64,000 nt of DNA from an uncultured Christensenella sp. (GCA_910577945.1 CAJTNI010000006.1:1-64000), one strand, 5' to 3'; counted from the first letter of the stretch, positions 49,876 to 58,177 are shown. Program-made: numbers and translations. Notes: generated by a model not told the origin, from the sequence alone.

Positions 49876-51507
49876 ATGAAAAGACCTAACGACGACGTAA
49901 CCGAAATCGAACAGGACCGCGCTTTGGCGGCGGAGCTCGAACAGTACGAGCTCCTTGCAAACTCCGCGCGCGAGCGCGAGGAGTTTTTGTGCGCGGCGGA
50001 TACCAAGCTTTTGCGCGCGCTCGCGAGGAACGGCGACGGCGACGCGACGGCGTTCTACATACTGCGGCGGCTCGAAGAGCAAACGCTCGCCACCAACGAT
50101 ATGAAGCTTTTGGACACGGCGATACGGTCGCTCAACGAAAACGCCGCGCTCGTCGGCGCAAAGCTTTATCGCGACGGGTCGTTCAAAAACGCGGAAAAAG
50201 AAATTTTTTGCCTTGTCGCGCTCGAACAGTTCGGTTACGCCGACGCGCACAAGCGCATGCGCAAGCTTTATCGCGCCGCCTCCGAGCATGCGGACGCCGC
50301 CGATTGCGCCGTGCTCGAATGCGGATTGCTGTATTGGGCGACGGAAATTTTGGCGAAAGGCGTGTTTACGGCGTACACCGTCGATATCGACCGCGCCGAA
50401 AAGCCCGTGCCCGATTATAAGCGCGCATACGCGGTAAACGTTCGCTTGACCAAGCGAAACGGCAGAGAGACCGAGACGGAACGGGTGTTTCTGGCGTACC
50501 TGCGCGACAAGCGTGCCGATACGGAGCGCGTCGTCGAACGAACGTACTCGTTTATGGCGGATGCGGCGCGGCGTTACAACCTGCTTTCGGGCGATATATA
50601 CGTGGACGGCAAGCGCGTAAGACATTTTGTGGGCGGCACGGAGAACGGCGCGGGCGGCACGGAAAACGACGGCGTGCACGTAATATCGGGCGTCGGGCTG
50701 AACGTAACCGTTTCCGACGACGGCTTGCTCGAAAACCGCAGCGACAAGTGCGAGCGGTGCGGCGGCATCGTGAATAGCGACGGCGTTTGCCGTGCTTGCG
50801 GGCACAGACGTACGCCCGCAAAAACAGATTCCGAAAATATCACGGTCAGGCGCGGCAAAAGCATGGAAGCGTTGTTTTGTACGCAGTGCGGCGCGCCCGT
50901 CGCGCTCGACCGCGGCGGCAAAACCGCGCTGTGCTCGGCGTGCGGCACTACTTTTGCCGTCAAGGGCGACGCGCTCGCCGACGGTATCGTCGGGCTTAAT
51001 TACAAGTCGCTGCGCGCGGACATGCCCGAGGATGCGGAAATGCCCGATATAAAATTCGTTCGCGCGAAAATAGCGGACGATAAAATTTCGGCGGTGCTGC
51101 CGCACAACTTTATAGTTATGTCCGAACAGCTCCGTCGGCTCAAATACCCCATGAACGCGCCCAAGTACATATACACGACGCCCGACTCCAGCGTAAATTT
51201 GTGCTTTACTCCGGGCGAGCGGTTGGAGGAACGGGCGGTATACGATTTCGGCAGACAGATGCTCGCGGTCATGCGCAGCATGCACCCGCAAGCGCAATTC
51301 GGCGAAGCGAAATGCGCGGAGGCAAACGGCAAAAAAGTGTTCTCCTTCGACATGATAACCGTCGCGCTCGACCAACATATTTACAACTCGCTTTTTATTT
51401 TTTCGCTCGACGGCACGCGCGTTATCGGCTCGTGGAACTGTCTCGCAAAAGACCGCTGGTTTTGGTCGCCCGTTTTCGAACTTGCGGTAAAAACGCTCGA
51501 TTTTTAG
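49876..51507 (+). CDS. Protein of unknown function with two zinc-ribbon motifs
   Basis: This 543-residue protein is not one I recognise. Residues 1 to about 150 are helical and charged, resembling repeat-type scaffolds (YGYADAHKRMRKLYRAASEH-like stretches). Two CxxC...CxxC zinc ribbons follow: CERCGG...CRACGH (about 292-312) and CTQCGA...CSACGT (about 334-354). The C-terminal 180 residues are an alpha/beta-like domain ending WNCLAKDRWFWSPVFELAVK. The start has only a weak ribosome site, and no membrane segment is present. It is divergent from the ribosomal operon with its own promoter. The ribbon pattern suggests nucleic acid or protein binding; that is inference. Confidence 0.72.
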   Translation: MKRPNDDVTEIEQDRALAAELEQYELLANSAREREEFLCAADTKLLRALARNGDGDATAFYILRRLEEQTLATNDMKLLDTAIRSLNENAALVGAKLYRDGSFKNAEKEIFCLVALEQFGYADAHKRMRKLYRAASEHADAADCAVLECGLLYWATEILAKGVFTAYTVDIDRAEKPVPDYKRAYAVNVRLTKRNGRETETERVFLAYLRDKRADTERVVERTYSFMADAARRYNLLSGDIYVDGKRVRHFVGGTENGAGGTENDGVHVISGVGLNVTVSDDGLLENRSDKCERCGGIVNSDGVCRACGHRRTPAKTDSENITVRRGKSMEALFCTQCGAPVALDRGGKTALCSACGTTFAVKGDALADGIVGLNYKSLRADMPEDAEMPDIKFVRAKIADDKISAVLPHNFIVMSEQLRRLKYPMNAPKYIYTTPDSSVNLCFTPGERLEERAVYDFGRQMLAVMRSMHPQAQFGEAKCAEANGKKVFSFDMITVALDQHIYNSLFIFSLDGTRVIGSWNCLAKDRWFWSPVFELAVKTLDF

Positions 51508-51733
51508 CGTTTTTGCCGCATTAGACGGCGATTTTCGCATATTTTCGCGCTTTTTTCGCCTCGCCTTTTCTCGCGTCGCGCTCGCGTTAAATTTTAACGT
51601 TATAATTTCGATTGATTTAAATAACCATAAAATTATTTTATAAGCGTTACTTATAAAGCGCTTTTTCGAGCAATATTCATGCTAATATTGTTATAGCTTA
51701 TTTATATCAATTTTGTCTTGAACGGAGGTTAAA

Positions 51734-51925
51734 ATGGACGATTCACATGTTTGCAGCTCTTGCGATTTTTTTAAACCGCACTTTGCGCGGGACGACAACG
51801 GGCAGCTATACGAGCTTTCGACGGGTCATTGCGCCAACCGAGCGATGAGCGTTGTTTTTGCGAGAAAGCATATAAAAAACGGCACGCCTTGTATGAATTG
51901 GCACGAAAAGGTTCATACGGAATAG
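51734..51925 (+). CDS. Small cysteine-containing protein of unknown function
   Basis: The 63-residue product MDDSHVCSSCDFFKPHFARD has Cys7, Cys10, Cys33 and Cys53 with nearby His, suggesting one metal-binding site. GGAGG lies 5 bases before the ATG, and the frame ends cleanly. The region 51508-51733 upstream is AT-rich with no obvious promoter box. Similar small proteins are seen in Clostridia without a known role. Confidence 0.65.
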   Translation: MDDSHVCSSCDFFKPHFARDDNGQLYELSTGHCANRAMSVVFARKHIKNGTPCMNWHEKVHTE

Positions 51926-52209
51926 GAAATAAACTTTAACGAGACCGTTTTGGAGCGCTTGGAGCAAATCGTCAAGCTATTGAAAATTTACAATAATATT
52001 TGAGTGATTGACCGCGCGCATTTAATTGCCGGGAATATTTTTTGCAATCGAGCGAGTTTTCCGATATCGAAAATCATTGCTTTTTTTCGCATTTGAGTTT
52101 ATAATACAAGCGGATTTGCTTGCTTGCAATAGCAAATCCGCGCAGTATTTCAACACGACTGCATGTTTTCGCGAGAAAACACGGGCGGCGAATGCCGCAA
52201 GTCAAAGGC
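51926..52209. other. Spacer with an inverted repeat, no gene
   Basis: This stretch has no supported gene. It includes the perfect 11-bp inverted repeat GCGGATTTGCT (52110-52120) with AGCAAATCCGC (52131-52141) and a promoter-like TATAAT at about 52101. A short hairpin RNA is possible but not shown. Confidence 0.4.
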
Positions 52210-52238
52210 TTGCCTTTGACGCAGTCTAATGTTATAAT
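52210..52238 (+). promoter_or_regulatory. Sigma-A promoter of the ferritin gene
   Basis: TTGCCT (52210-52215) and TATAAT (52233-52238) are 17 bases apart, about 32 bases before the ferritin ATG. No Fur-type box or PerR-type box is evident. Confidence 0.7.
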
Positions 52239-52269
52239 ATCGGCAATGAATATTCGCACGGAGGTCGTA

Positions 52270-52788
52270 ATGTTAAAAGACAAAATTTCCAAACTGATTA
52301 ACGAGCAAGTGAACAAAGAGCTGTATTCGGCTTATTTGTACTTGGATTTCGCCAACTACTACGCCGACGCGGGGCTTGACGGCTTTGCGCATTGGTACGA
52401 GATTCAAGCGCGCGAGGAATGCGACCATGCGCTCATGATGCGCCGCTACCTTATCGACAACGGTGTTCGCGTCGCGTTCGACGCAATCGCCAAGCCCGAC
52501 AAAAAGTTTGCCGATACCGTCGCGCCGCTCAAAGCGGGCTTGGAGCACGAGCAGTACGTCACCTCGCTGATTAACAATATATATTCCGAGGCATTCGCGA
52601 TTAAAGACTTTAAGACCATGCAGTTCCTCGATTGGTTTATCAAAGAACAGGGCGAAGAGGAAAAGAACGCCGAGGACCTTCTCAAAAAAATGGAAGTTTT
52701 CGGCACGGACGCGAAAGGGCTTTACGCGCTCAATCAAGAGCTCGCCGCGCGCGTTTATACGCCGTCGCAAACGGGTCCCGCAATGTAA
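52270..52788 (+). CDS. ftnA: Ferritin
   Basis: The 172-residue four-helix protein stores iron as a 24-mer. The ferroxidase residues are in place: KELYSAYLYLDFANYYAD (Glu17-type position and Tyr24), REECDHALMMRRYLIDNGVR (Glu, His), and FIKEQGEEEKNAEDLLKKME (Glu, Gln, Glu). The start MLKDKISKLINEQVNKEL is typical of bacterial non-haem ferritin. CGGAGG lies 5 bases before the ATG at 52270. A longer reading upstream is excluded by the promoter. It is monocistronic. Confidence 0.95.
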   Translation: MLKDKISKLINEQVNKELYSAYLYLDFANYYADAGLDGFAHWYEIQAREECDHALMMRRYLIDNGVRVAFDAIAKPDKKFADTVAPLKAGLEHEQYVTSLINNIYSEAFAIKDFKTMQFLDWFIKEQGEEEKNAEDLLKKMEVFGTDAKGLYALNQELAARVYTPSQTGPAM

Positions 52789-52830
52789 CAGGCGCGTCGA
52801 CTATTCGGTGCGTATTTAACGATAGCTTTA

Positions 52831-52860
52831 TATAAAGCGTTTTTCCGAAAGCGCTTTATA
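52831..52860 (+). terminator. Candidate terminator after the ferritin gene
   Basis: TATAAAGCG (52831-52839) pairs with CGCTTTATA (52852-52860). The T-run after it is weak (TTGCGTTGC), so this is a moderate call. The stretch to 53138 shows no gene. Confidence 0.4.
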
Positions 52861-53171
52861 TTGCGTTGCTTGTTTTTCAGCTTTCAATTATGTTTCTTTT
52901 GCGCCGACAGTCAACGCTATTCAAATTCAAAACGTAAATTTTAATTGCCCGCCGCGCCCCTGCCGCGGGCTTTTGCTTTCACCAGCTTTGCCGTCGCTTG
53001 TTTTTTCGCTATAAGCTTGTATTTCCGTTTCCGCCTACCCGCGATTGTTTCGGCATATTGAAATATTTTATTTGCACGGATTTCTCTGCAAAATGCGGCG
53101 AGCGCGGCGCAAGTTTCAAAATATTTTAATTTATGCTATTGACTTTTTTCGGGTTGTGGTAATATAAGCGT

Positions 53172-53236
53172 ATGGAGTCGATTTCGTTTCGGACGTTTGG
53201 TTGAGGGTTATTACCATCAATCGTCGATTCCTTTTT
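53172..53236 (+). ncRNA. Candidate hairpin RNA 1 of a tandem cluster
   Basis: A promoter with TTGACT (53139-53144) and TATAAG (53163-53168, 18-base spacing) precedes it. The transcript would begin GGAGTCGA and end TCGATTCC followed by TTTTT, so the two ends pair to a closing stem that doubles as a terminator. Loop segments TTTCGTTTCGGACGTTTGG match the other two members. No start codon with a ribosome site is found inside. Confidence 0.6.
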
Positions 53237-53340
53237 ATGCCGATTTTTCGGGTTTGTCAAATGAAACGGTAACAGCGCCAAATATTTTAATTTTCATTTT
53301 GCTATTGACTTTTTTACTTTACGGTAATATACTTATAGAA

Positions 53341-53410
53341 GAGGAGTTGGCTTCGTTTTGGACGTACGGGCTTGGTTCAGTTTGAACAGTGGCTGCCAAC
53401 TCCCTTTTTT
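53341..53410 (+). ncRNA. Candidate hairpin RNA 2 of a tandem cluster
   Basis: TTGACT (53305-53310) and TATACT (53328-53333), 17 bases apart, form a strong promoter preceded by AAATATTTTAATTTTCATTT, which also precedes RNA 1. The transcript begins GGAGTTGGC (53343) and ends with its perfect complement GCCAACTCC and TTTTTT. The middle TTCGTTTTGGACGTACGGGC resembles RNA 1. Immediately after it, 53425-53467 holds another GGACG/CGTCC-type hairpin with a seven-T run. Confidence 0.65.
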
Positions 53411-53424
53411 GTTTCTTAAATTCG

Positions 53425-53467
53425 GACGTGGAGACGGGGACTATTGTCATCGTCCATGCGGCTTTTT
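53425..53467 (+). terminator. Additional hairpin with T-run after RNA 2
   Basis: CGTGGA and GACGGGGAC-TATT-GTCATCGTCCATG fold into an imperfect stem with GAC-TATT-GTC at the tip, followed by CGGC and seven T. It may be a second terminator for RNA 2 or the end of a further small RNA whose promoter I cannot see. Confidence 0.42.
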
Positions 53468-53568
53468 TTATACCTAAAACTGTTTGTTAACCGTGATTGC
53501 GATGCATTGTCCCAACTATTTTCGTTTAACGGCTTGACGCTTTTTTGGAAATATGATTTATTTGCAAT

Positions 53569-53633
53569 GGAGTTGCTTGCGCTACGGGCGTTTGGTCGGG
53601 AATTTTATTATCGACAACCAACTCCCTTTTTTT
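53569..53633 (+). ncRNA. Candidate hairpin RNA 3 of a tandem cluster
   Basis: TTGACG (53534-53539) and TTTATT (53557-53562) lie 17 bases apart. The transcript begins GGAGTTGCTTGCGC, has CTACGGGCGTTTGG in the loop as in the other two, and ends CAACTCC with seven T. The closing pair GGAGTTG/CAACTCC is the same as in RNA 2, whereas RNA 1 has GGAGTCG/CGATTCC. This makes three paralogous units in 500 bases. Confidence 0.6.
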
Positions 53634-53757
53634 GTGCCTGATTTCTGATTTTTAAAACGGCTGCTACGGAGAAATCGAGCACGCGCCGACGCGCGCCGCG
53701 TATTTGCGCACTGCCCTTGCCGACTGCGCGCCGACAGCTCGCGCAAATAATTTCGAT

Positions 53758-53794
53758 AAAAAATCCCCGACGCTCGTTTGTCGAGTATCGGGGA
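53758..53794 (-). terminator. Terminator of the small Lys/Cys-rich gene
   Basis: On the minus strand CTCCCCGATACTCGA pairs with CGAGCGTCGGGGA and a run of six T follows. It lies about 35 bases past the stop of the 48-residue gene. The stretch 53634-53757 shows only GC-rich inverted repeats (ATTTGCGC with GCGCAAAT at 53702-53748). Confidence 0.78.
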
Positions 53795-53826
53795 GTGCGT
53801 AAAAAGATGTAGTCTTTTATCCGAGC

Positions 53827-53973
53827 TTATTTCGTAGCGTCGGACTTCTTGCTCTGAGTACGGCTCTTGCAGTCAACTTTCGAGCTGCCGCAAGCCTTAA
53901 CGCCGTTGCTCTTCTTGGAACTGCACGCGCGCGTCGTAGACTTTTTGGCGGCAGTCTTTTTCTCGTTAGCCAT
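53827..53973 (-). CDS. Tiny basic Lys/Ser/Cys-rich protein
   Basis: The 48-residue product begins MANEKKTAAKKSTTRACSSK and ends SRTQSKKSDATK. It has three Cys (residues about 17, 29 and 36) and a quarter Lys. It has a good ribosome site (GGAGGAAG before the ATG) and its own terminator at 53758-53794, so I consider it real although too short for most gene lists. It resembles small Lys/Ala-rich DNA- or RNA-associated proteins and the tail of the rplX product here, but no family is recognised. Confidence 0.6.
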   Translation of the reverse strand: MANEKKTAAKKSTTRACSSKKSNGVKACGSSKVDCKSRTQSKKSDATK

Positions 53974-54075
53974 TTTCACTTCCTCCCTTAAATTTTCTTA
54001 CGCAAGTTTAGTTTGTTCCTCACGCGCGATTTTATGCGCGACTTGCAAAAATTTATCATCGTTTAAAAATACAAA

Positions 54076-54120
54076 AATTCGGATTTACTAAACCGTCGGT
54101 TTAGTAACACGGTAGGGTAT
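54076..54120. repeat. 45-base direct repeat with internal palindrome, left copy
   Basis: The sequence from AATTCGGATTTACTAAACCG to CACGGTAGGGTAT recurs at 54544-54588 with two changes. ACTAAACC-GT-CGGTTTAGT inside it is a near-perfect palindrome. The 423 bases between the two copies are without a supported gene. Confidence 0.75.
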
Positions 54121-54543
54121 TTGGAAAATTCTCTTGTTCGCAAAAAATATCGCGTGAGCGTGTCAAGATTACAAGCGACTGTGCGCCGAAATCGCAAACG
54201 CCCTATGCCGAAAAGTAACACGTGCGTCGATATAATAATCGGCGACGCGTATGCGAACAAAAGTTTTGCGAGCGCCCGCCGTTTTTGGACGGCTTGCGCC
54301 GCCGCGCGATAAGCTCCGCATGCTGTCGTTCCGCCGAGCTGTTCGCCCGCGCGCCTCTCTATCGTATCGCCGCGATTATTTTCGCAACATATTGCACGCG
54401 CAAATAATTTCCGCGTTTTCCTCGTCGTACGCGCACAAGTTTTTCAGCCGCATTTTCGCTCTGTGTTTTCGCGGCGCGTTCGCTTATAATCGTGCTATTA
54501 TGCTTTCGGCGAGCAATTTTACCGCGTTAAATTATTTCCCGAT

Positions 54544-54588
54544 AATTCGGATTTACTAAACCGTCGGTTTAGCGACACGGTAGGGTAT
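54544..54588. repeat. 45-base direct repeat with internal palindrome, right copy
   Basis: Matches 54076-54120 in 43 of 45 positions; the change TA to CG breaks one pair of the palindrome. Such flanking repeats could mark the ends of an excised or degraded element, or two regulatory sites. The sequence between them (54121-54543) is AT-rich at first and then GC-rich, without a coding pattern. Confidence 0.75.
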
Positions 54589-54657
54589 ACGAAGCTTTTT
54601 CTTTTCGGTGTAAAATTTTGTCTCACAGCGCCTATTTAGGCTGTTTTCCATGCGCGC

Positions 54658-54701
54658 AAAAGCCCCGCCGCGATTATATATGCGTCGGGGCTTTTATTTT
54701 T
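54658..54701 (+). terminator. Strong terminator on the plus strand with no visible upstream gene
   Basis: AAAAGCCCCG (54658-54667) pairs with CGGGGCTTTT (54686-54695) and an A/T-rich tail TTTTATTTTTG follows. No plus-strand gene precedes it, so either an unseen RNA ends here or it is a minus-strand boundary. Confidence 0.6.
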
Positions 54702-54710
54702 GATATTTAC

Positions 54711-54986
54711 TTAGGCAGTAGCGGCGATATTTGCTTCGGTTTTGGTGCATTACAGTCGGCGCATTGCTTTGTCAAAGCCGTTCGCACGTGCCGCAAGCAC
54801 GCGCTTCGCGGCTTTTCCTCGCACAGCTTGCCTCTAATGCGCCAAAACTGCTGTTACGGGATTTCCGTCCGAGACAAGGCAAATGAGCGAAGTCGTAGCA
54901 TCGGCGCTACTGCGAGCGAGTTTAACGCCGTATCGGACGGAAATAACCGTCCCTCGGGCGGAGCAAATATGCTCGCTACTGCCTAA
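54711..54986. mobile_element. 276-bp element with terminal inverted repeats, copy B (inverted relative to copy A)
   Basis: The ends TTAGGCAGTAGCGGCGATAT and, on the other strand, TTAGGCAGTAGCGAGCATAT are inverted repeats. Against copy A the bases TCTC/GAGA in the end stem are AGCG/CGCT here, so both arms changed together and pairing is kept. The interior is the reverse complement of 32319-32602 with modest divergence. No gene lies inside. Confidence 0.72.
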
Positions 54987-55004
54987 CCGACTGTCGCTAC
55001 GAAT

Positions 55005-55961
55005 TTATTTCTTTTTGGCTTTTGCCTTGGCGGCAATCGCGTTCTTTACGTAATCGACGCGGCGGCGACGGTCGTTGCGCGTAAGCAAGGCGACGTTCAT
55101 GGCGTAGATTATCAGCTTTTGCGCGCCGTCGATATTGGTTTCCGTTACTGTCAATCGCGTGGGCAGCTCGGCATCGTCCGCTTTTTCCGCACCGAGCTGC
55201 TTGGGCGCGGTTGCGGGGTCGATATACAAGCGCAATTCGATGCTGTCCTCGCCCAACGCCAACGCCGCTTTCTTCTCAGTGCCGAACAGGAACGTTTCTT
55301 CCTCTTTGGTTATTTTGGCTTTTATGCCCGGGTACGACAGCACGGTATTTTTAAGCTCGTTGTATACGCCGTGCAAGTTTTTTGCCGCTATAAGTCTGTC
55401 GATAAACGGCTTGACCGCTTTTTTGGACTTTGCCGCCGCGGTCTTGGGCTTTTTTTCTGCTACTACATCGTTTGCGACGGGCGCTTGCGGTTGTTCCTTT
55501 TCGGTTTCGACGGGTTTTGCCGCGATTTCCTCGGTTTGTTCCGCTTTTTCTGCCGTTTCGCCTTTATCTTGCTCGGGCTCTGCGGTCTCGTTTATCGTTT
55601 CGACAGGCGTTTCGGCCGTTGCGTCGGGTGTTTGCTCCGCCGTTTCGGTCGGAACGGTATCGACGCTTTCGGTATCGGCTGCGACTGCGGGCGGTTCGGG
55701 CGCGGGCTCGTCGTTCTCCGAGCTCGGCGCGGGCGCTGTCGTATTGTCGTTGCCGTCGCTTTGCTCGGGCGGTTCGACTTCTGTCGCCGCCTTGGCTTCC
55801 GCTTCCCGCTTTTCTTTGGCTTTCCTGCGCTTGCCCGATACTACTATATATACCGCAAGCGCGGCGAATACCAATACCAAGCATATCACGCCGACGATAT
55901 AGTACCACGGACTGTCGGGATTTATAAAGGCGTCCGACGCCGCCGAAATAATGTTTGTCAT
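55005..55961 (-). CDS. Membrane-anchored protein of unknown function with acidic repeat linker
   Basis: The 318-residue protein has a short extracellular N-terminus, one membrane helix (about residues 20-42, VGVICLVLVFAALAVYIVVS), then basic residues KRRKAKEKRE, a linker of about 130 residues rich in Glu, Pro, Thr and Ala, and a C-terminal soluble domain (about 180-318) with KNLHGVYNELKNTVLSYPGI and LRLYIDPATAPKQLG. The C-terminus ends in AKAKAKKK. No family is recognised. It would expose the domain in the cytoplasm on a long flexible tether. Its promoter is at 55979-56007. Confidence 0.7.
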   Translation of the reverse strand: MTNIISAASDAFINPDSPWYYIVGVICLVLVFAALAVYIVVSGKRRKAKEKREAEAKAATEVEPPEQSDGNDNTTAPAPSSENDEPAPEPPAVAADTESVDTVPTETAEQTPDATAETPVETINETAEPEQDKGETAEKAEQTEEIAAKPVETEKEQPQAPVANDVVAEKKPKTAAAKSKKAVKPFIDRLIAAKNLHGVYNELKNTVLSYPGIKAKITKEEETFLFGTEKKAALALGEDSIELRLYIDPATAPKQLGAEKADDAELPTRLTVTETNIDGAQKLIIYAMNVALLTRNDRRRRVDYVKNAIAAKAKAKKK

Positions 55962-55978
55962 GTTTTCTCCTCGGCAAA

Positions 55979-56007
55979 ATTATACTAAATTCGCCGCTTT
56001 TTGTCAA
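55979..56007 (-). promoter_or_regulatory. Sigma-A promoter of the membrane-anchored unknown protein
   Basis: On the minus strand TTGACA (56007-56002) and TATAAT (55984-55979) are 17 bases apart: full consensus, right before the gene start at 55961. Confidence 0.85.
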
Positions 56008-56066
56008 GCCGAACGTTTATTTTGTCGGTTTTCTCTCGCGTTTCGCCGTCGCGCGCCTTCACATTC

Positions 56067-56570
56067 CTATTTGCCGAAGATTTCGCGCTCGGCTGTGCGC
56101 GCAATGTCGCGCTCCTTAATCACGTTCTTTTTTTCGTACTGCTTTTTGCCTTTGGCGAGCGCGATTTCCACTTTGACGAACCGACCCTTGAAATACATTT
56201 TGACGGGCACGATTGTAAAGCCTTTTTCGCGCGCTTTTTCCGCCAATCGCGACACCTGCGTCTTGTGCAAAAGCAAGCGGCGCGAGCGTCTGGGGTCGGG
56301 CGCAAACGCGCCTACGTTTTTATATTGCGTAATTTGGCAATTTTTCAATTCCAAATTGCCGTTTTCTATATGACAAAAGCTGTCGCGCAGCGATACGTCG
56401 CCGTTCTTTACCGATTTAACCTCCGAGCCTTCGAGCGCGATACCCGCCTCGATAGTTTCCACAAAGTAATAATCGAAAATCGCCTTTTTATTTACCGCGA
56501 CGGGCGCTTGTTTTTGCGCGCTCTTTTTTTCCGACGCCTTTTTTGTTTTACGTTCCGTCTTATTTTTCAT
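56067..56570 (-). CDS. smpB: SsrA-binding protein SmpB
   Basis: The 167-residue protein delivers tmRNA to stalled ribosomes. The OB fold is clear from NKKAIFDYYFVETIEAGIAL, GSEVKSVKNGDVSLRDSF and the C-terminal GLALAKGKKQYEKKNVIKER-like tail. It has a longer Lys/Ala-rich N-terminus than normal. The ATG shares bases with the mnmE stop. The tmRNA gene itself is not in the window. Confidence 0.97.
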   Translation of the reverse strand: MKNKTERKTKKASEKKSAQKQAPVAVNKKAIFDYYFVETIEAGIALEGSEVKSVKNGDVSLRDSFCHIENGNLELKNCQITQYKNVGAFAPDPRRSRRLLLHKTQVSRLAEKAREKGFTIVPVKMYFKGRFVKVEIALAKGKKQYEKKNVIKERDIARTAEREIFGK

Positions 56571-57898
56571 TATTTACCTACGCAAAATCGCTCGAAAACC
56601 GAGCCGATTACCTTTTCGTCGGCTTGCCCGCCGTATAATTCGACGATTGCCGAATACGCTTCGTACAACAACGCCGCGACTATTTCCAGCCCGCCCTCCT
56701 TTTTGTGCTCGATTTTTGCCGCTTTGCAGCTCTCCAAGCACTTTTTAACGCATGCGTACTGCCTGTAATTGCAAATTTCGCCGTAATCCTTCGGGCAAAG
56801 CTCGTATAAAAGCTGTTTCAACGCGACTACGTTTATGCCGTTTTTCGCGCTCATTCGTAAAATTCCGTCGCTTTCCGCTCTTTTGTATTCCGTTCCGACG
56901 TCCGCCGCGCCGTCGCATTTGTTCTTTATTTTTATTACGCGGCACTCGCACTCAAACTCGACCGTCGCTTTGCCGTCCGTAACAAGCACGACTGCGTCTG
57001 CGGATTTTGCCGCCGCCTTGGCGCGGTCGATACCTATTTTTTCCACCTCGTCGGTCGTGCCGTCGTTTAGCCCGGCGGTGTCTGTAATCTTGAATTTTCT
57101 GTCTTTATATATATATTCGCCGTCGATTATATCGCGCGTCGTGCCCGCTATCGCCGTTACTATCGCCCTGTCGCTCCCCGTCAACGCGTTTAACAGCGTC
57201 GATTTTCCCACGTTCGGCGCGCCGATTAGCGCAACCTTGAAGCCGTCGTTGGCAATTCGTCCGCCCGCAAAGCCGTCAAGCTCAGTTTGCAGCGTTTGTT
57301 CGACGAAATCGAGCGTTTGCTCGACGTCGTTGAGCAGAGCGTCGTCTATTTCGTTTTCCTCCAACTCGTCGCTGTAATGCAAAACCGCCTCAATCGAGCT
57401 TAGCGCCCTGTTCAGCCTCTTTTCCACCTCGCTCAGCGCCGTAAAGCCGCCGTCGTACCGCAAATTGCCGTACTTTAAGCCCTCCGCCGTTTGCGCGTCT
57501 ATTACGTCCGCCAACGCCTCGCATTGCATTAAATCGAGCTTACCGTTTAAAAACGCGCGCCGCGTGAACTCGCCTTTTTCGGCAATCCGCGCGCCGCCGT
57601 CGGTCAGCGCTTTTATAATAGCGTCGCAAATCAGCGTGTTTCCGTGCGGGTACAGCTCCACGGTGTCCTCGCCCGTATACGTTTTGGGCGCTTTGAAGCT
57701 CGCCGCCATCAAGTTTTCGACAAAATCGCCGTTTTTAAACGTGTTATAGCTTATTTTTCCGTTCTCGGTCGGGCGCTTCAAAAAGCGCCCGACTAGCTCT
57801 ATACAGCCCGCGCCGCTTACTCTTATCACTGCGACCGCCGACCGTCCGTACGGGGTCGCGAGCGCGGTTATAATATCGTTTTTGTTGTTTGTGTTCAT
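56570..57898 (-). CDS. mnmE: tRNA modification GTPase MnmE (TrmE)
   Basis: MnmE with MnmG installs the 5-carboxymethylaminomethyl group on wobble uridine of tRNA. The 442-residue product has the N-terminal tetrahydrofolate-binding domain (RSAVAVIRVSG, GEDTVELYPHGN), the GTPase domain inserted in a helical domain (GAPNVGKSTLLNAL, AGTTRDII, DTAGLNDG), and the C-terminal motif CVGK. The G4 motif is KNKCD instead of NKxD, a common variant. It overlaps smpB by one base. Confidence 0.97.
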   Translation of the reverse strand: MNTNNKNDIITALATPYGRSAVAVIRVSGAGCIELVGRFLKRPTENGKISYNTFKNGDFVENLMAASFKAPKTYTGEDTVELYPHGNTLICDAIIKALTDGGARIAEKGEFTRRAFLNGKLDLMQCEALADVIDAQTAEGLKYGNLRYDGGFTALSEVEKRLNRALSSIEAVLHYSDELEENEIDDALLNDVEQTLDFVEQTLQTELDGFAGGRIANDGFKVALIGAPNVGKSTLLNALTGSDRAIVTAIAGTTRDIIDGEYIYKDRKFKITDTAGLNDGTTDEVEKIGIDRAKAAAKSADAVVLVTDGKATVEFECECRVIKIKNKCDGAADVGTEYKRAESDGILRMSAKNGINVVALKQLLYELCPKDYGEICNYRQYACVKKCLESCKAAKIEHKKEGGLEIVAALLYEAYSAIVELYGGQADEKVIGSVFERFCVGK

Positions 57899-58177
57899 AA
57901 GTGCTGTTTTTTATGTGCAAAACCCTTTTTCCAAAGGCGTGTTTTTGTTGTTTTCTTTTATTTTTTCAGTTGCCGTTGTTCATTACTCATTTGTTATGTG
58001 CGTCTGCTGTGCGTCGTTTTTTCGTTTCTGTGCGTTATTTTTTTTGTCCGACGCGCTACCGATTGTTAACCGACCGCCGTTATTGCGCTATATGTAGTAA
58101 TTTTGCGCCGCTTGTGCACATTTACACCGTCCTTAATACAATCTTAACCAAATAAATATAATATATAACTCAACACA

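Noticed and set aside
53197..53385. A 62-residue frame starting MVEGYYHQSS
   Set aside because: It runs across the first hairpin RNA, a terminator and the second promoter, and lacks a ribosome site.
54661..54986. Frame of 122 residues starting in the 54.6 kb region
   Set aside because: It mostly translates the copy B element and resembles the frame seen in copy A, so it reflects repeated DNA.
57899..58177. Short T-rich plus-strand frames between mnmE and rsmG
   Set aside because: They are hydrophobic by T-richness alone and lack ribosome sites; I see nothing else in this spacer.
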